A DNA stretch of 8,167 nt from CADCVW01 sp035644935 (lineage in GTDB: Bacteria; Pseudomonadota; Alphaproteobacteria; Sphingomonadales; Sphingomonadaceae): contig DASQNO010000077.1 in the NCBI GenBank assembly GCA_035644935.1, forward strand, positions 1-8,167. The letters are read 5' to 3'. The position numbers and the translations under genes were made by a program. Position 1 is the stretch's first letter. Every line of letters begins with the position of its first letter. Below are positions 6,339-8,167 of the stretch, one piece after another. The notes below the pieces were generated by a model, which searched no databases, had not been told where the DNA came from, and worked only from the letters and a program-made list of their open reading frames with translations.

Positions 6339-6363
6339 TGACGGCGCTCGGCAATCGCCGTCA
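6339..6363. repeat. 8-bp perfect inverted repeat between dprA and topA
   Basis: TGACGGCG (6339-6346) and CGCCGTCA (6356-6363) are separated by a 9-nt loop, starting 28 bp after the dprA stop and ending 28 bp before the topA ATG. As RNA it would form a stable hairpin. The sequence after it is CCCTCGTGCG, without a U-tract, so it is not a classical intrinsic terminator. It may weaken read-through, stabilise an mRNA end, or act in the topA leader. It overlaps a TTGACGG sequence (6338-6344) that looks like a -35 element, but no convincing -10 follows. Confidence 0.45.
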
Positions 6364-6391
6364 CCCTCGTGCGCATGTGTGAGGGGTGTTC

Positions 6392-8167
6392 ATGAAGCTG
6401 GTTGTTGTTGAGTCTCCGGCCAAGGCCAAGACGATCGAGAAGTATCTGGGCCCCGGTCACCGCGTGCTGGCGTCCTACGGCCATGTCCGCGACTTGCCCC
6501 CCAAGGACGGGTCGGTCGATCCCGACGACGGCTTTGCGATGCAGTGGGAGACGTACGGGGACAAGGCGCGGCAGCTGAAGGCCATCACCGACGAGGCTAA
6601 AGCTGCGGACACGCTGGTGCTGGCCACCGATCCGGATCGAGAGGGCGAGGCGATTTCTTGGCATGTGCGCGAGATCTTGGCCAAGAAAAAGGCTTTGCCC
6701 GCAGAGGTTCAGCGGGTGACGTTCAACGCGATCACGAAGACCGCGGTGCTCGAAGCCATGGCGGCGCCGCGCGACTTGGACGGGGATCTGATCGATGCAT
6801 ACCGGGCGCGCCGCGCGCTCGACTACCTGGTCGGGTTCACGCTGTCGCCGATCCTGTGGCGCAAGCTGCCGGGCGCGAAGTCGGCCGGGCGGGTGCAGTC
6901 GGTGGCGCTGCGGCTCGTGGTCGACCGCGAGCGCGAGATCGAGCTGTTCAAACCCCAGGAATATTGGAGCGTCGGCGCGACGTTCGAGGCGGATGGAACG
7001 AGCTTCGAGGCGCGACTGGCGCGGTTCGGCGACAAGAAGATCGACCGGCTGACGATCGGCACCGAGGCCGAGGCGATGGCGGCCAAGGCAGCGGTCGAGG
7101 CGGGGCGGTTCACCGTCACCGGCGTCGAAACCAAGCCGTTCACCCGCAACCCGGCGCCGCCGTTCACGACCTCGACGCTGCAGCAGGAGGCCGCGCGCAA
7201 ATTGGGATTCGCGGCGAGCCACACAATGCGGCTGGCGCAGCAGCTCTACGAGGACGGGCTGATCACCTATATGCGTACCGACGGCGTGCAGATGGCGGGG
7301 GAGGCGATCTCCGCCGCGCGCAAGGCGATCGCCGATCGCTACGACGCGGGTTATCTGCCGGACAAGCCCAGACACTACGAAACCAAAGCCAAGAACGCGC
7401 AGGAAGCGCACGAGGCGATTCGTCCGACCGACTTCACGCTGCACAAGGCGGCGTCGGGCGATCACGCACGGTTGTACGAGCTGGTCCACAAGCGCGCGCT
7501 GGCGAGCCAGATGGCTTCCGCGCGGTTGGAGCGGACGGGCGTAGAGCTTTCGGATGGAACGGGAAAAACGCTGCTGCGGGCAACGGGCCAGGTGGTGCTC
7601 TTCCCCGGCTACCTGACGCTCTACGAAGAAGGCCGCGACGACGTTTCGGGTGGCGGCTCCGGCAAACATGCCGACGCCGGTGGCGACGAGGATGCACGCC
7701 GCCTGCCGAAGCTGCGCGAGGGCGATGCGCCCACCAAGACGGGCGTCAACGCGGACCAGAGCTTCACGCAGCCGCCGCCGCGCTTTTCCGAAGCGTCGCT
7801 GGTCAAGCGGCTGGAGGAACTCGGCATTGGACGGCCGTCGACCTACGCGTCGATCCTGCAGACGCTTAAAGACCGCGACTATGTGACGATCGACAAGAAC
7901 CGTTTCGCGCCAAGCGAGTCCGGGCGTTTGTTGACGGCGTTTCTGGAGCGCTTCTTCGAGCGATACGTCAGCTACGACTTCACCGCCGGGCTCGAGGACA
8001 GTCTCGACGAGGTCTCGGGCGGTCGCGCCAATTGGCAGGCGGTGCTGGAGGCGTTCTGGCGCGACTTCAAGCCCAAGACGGCCGAAGTCATGGAGCGGCA
8101 GCCGAGCGAGGTGACCGCGGCGCTTGACGAGTTCCTGGCGCCGTTCCTGTTTCCGGAGAACGAGGAC
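6392..8167 (+). CDS. topA: DNA topoisomerase I (type IA), N-terminal 592 residues (cut by window edge)
   Basis: This enzyme relaxes negatively supercoiled DNA through a transient 5'-phosphotyrosine link. The frame stays open from ATG 6392 to the window end, exactly 592 codons, so the C-terminal zinc-ribbon or basic region is missing from view. GAGGGG at 6381-6386, 5 nt upstream, fixes the start. The N-terminal Toprim domain begins MKLVVVESPAKAKTIEKYL with Glu7, and has ATDPDREGE with Asp80, Asp82 and Glu84 for Mg. AGRVQSVALR follows near 165-174. The active-site segment is LITYMRTDG with the nucleophile Tyr293, where E. coli has TDS. A Gly/Asp/Glu-rich linker lies near 412-440, then FSEASLVKRLEELGIGRPSTYA in the core. 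It lies 80 bp after dprA on the same strand, possibly co-transcribed. No frameshift is seen. Confidence 0.97.
   Translation, partial: MKLVVVESPAKAKTIEKYLGPGHRVLASYGHVRDLPPKDGSVDPDDGFAMQWETYGDKARQLKAITDEAKAADTLVLATDPDREGEAISWHVREILAKKKALPAEVQRVTFNAITKTAVLEAMAAPRDLDGDLIDAYRARRALDYLVGFTLSPILWRKLPGAKSAGRVQSVALRLVVDREREIELFKPQEYWSVGATFEADGTSFEARLARFGDKKIDRLTIGTEAEAMAAKAAVEAGRFTVTGVETKPFTRNPAPPFTTSTLQQEAARKLGFAASHTMRLAQQLYEDGLITYMRTDGVQMAGEAISAARKAIADRYDAGYLPDKPRHYETKAKNAQEAHEAIRPTDFTLHKAASGDHARLYELVHKRALASQMASARLERTGVELSDGTGKTLLRATGQVVLFPGYLTLYEEGRDDVSGGGSGKHADAGGDEDARRLPKLREGDAPTKTGVNADQSFTQPPPRFSEASLVKRLEELGIGRPSTYASILQTLKDRDYVTIDKNRFAPSESGRLLTAFLERFFERYVSYDFTAGLEDSLDEVSGGRANWQAVLEAFWRDFKPKTAEVMERQPSEVTAALDEFLAPFLFPENED

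Noticed and set aside
6308..7869. Long open frames on both strands within topA (6308-7669 minus, 6658-7869 plus)
   Set aside because: Both lie over the intact topA reading frame, whose protein has all type IA motifs; the overlapping frames have biased composition and no motifs.
1..8167. A possible undescribed multi-gene system (defence, mobile or biosynthetic)
   Set aside because: Eight of nine genes are identified housekeeping genes in arrangements ordinary for alphaproteobacteria. There are no integrases, transposases, direct-repeat arrays, toxin-antitoxin pairs or compositional islands that I can see.

Overview
The window is GC-rich chromosomal DNA with nine recognisable genes packed almost end to end. 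It looks like an alphaproteobacterium, most likely a sphingomonad. The best single indicator is a Shemin-pathway 5-aminolevulinate synthase (hemA) whose residue numbering matches the Rhodobacter enzyme position for position. The rpiB-glyA-nrdR and plsY-dprA-topA groupings and the high GC content agree. The genus call is inference from protein character, not from a database match.

Left part (1-1870, minus strand): rpiB, glyA and the first 35 codons of nrdR, in that transcription order. rpiB and glyA overlap by 4 bp, and nrdR starts on a TTG directly after the glyA stop, so this is a translationally coupled operon. It combines a pentose-phosphate isomerase, the main entry of serine carbon into the folate one-carbon pool, and the repressor of ribonucleotide reductase genes. 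Next (1956-2411, plus) is a small membrane protein of the DUF3429 type, divergent from rpiB. It converges on hemA with only 3 bp between the stop codons.

Middle part (2415-4502, minus strand): murI (glutamate racemase) followed by hemA, 81 bp apart, with hemA probably having its own promoter. murI diverges from plsY across a 109-bp region holding a perfect GC-rich dyad and a plausible promoter for plsY.

Right part (4612-8167, plus strand): plsY (acyl-phosphate:glycerol-3-phosphate acyltransferase), dprA (DNA-processing protein, 4-bp overlap with plsY) and, after an 80-bp gap with an 8-bp inverted repeat, topA (DNA topoisomerase I). topA is cut by the window edge after 592 codons.

All nine genes are housekeeping or widely conserved and look intact apart from the two truncated by the window. 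I see no mobile element, tRNA or rRNA, CRISPR array, phage gene or defence system, and no gap longer than about 110 bp. I did not find an undescribed system here. The points worth a second look are small: control sites in the short intergenic gaps, start-codon choices, tight coupling, and one gene of unknown function.
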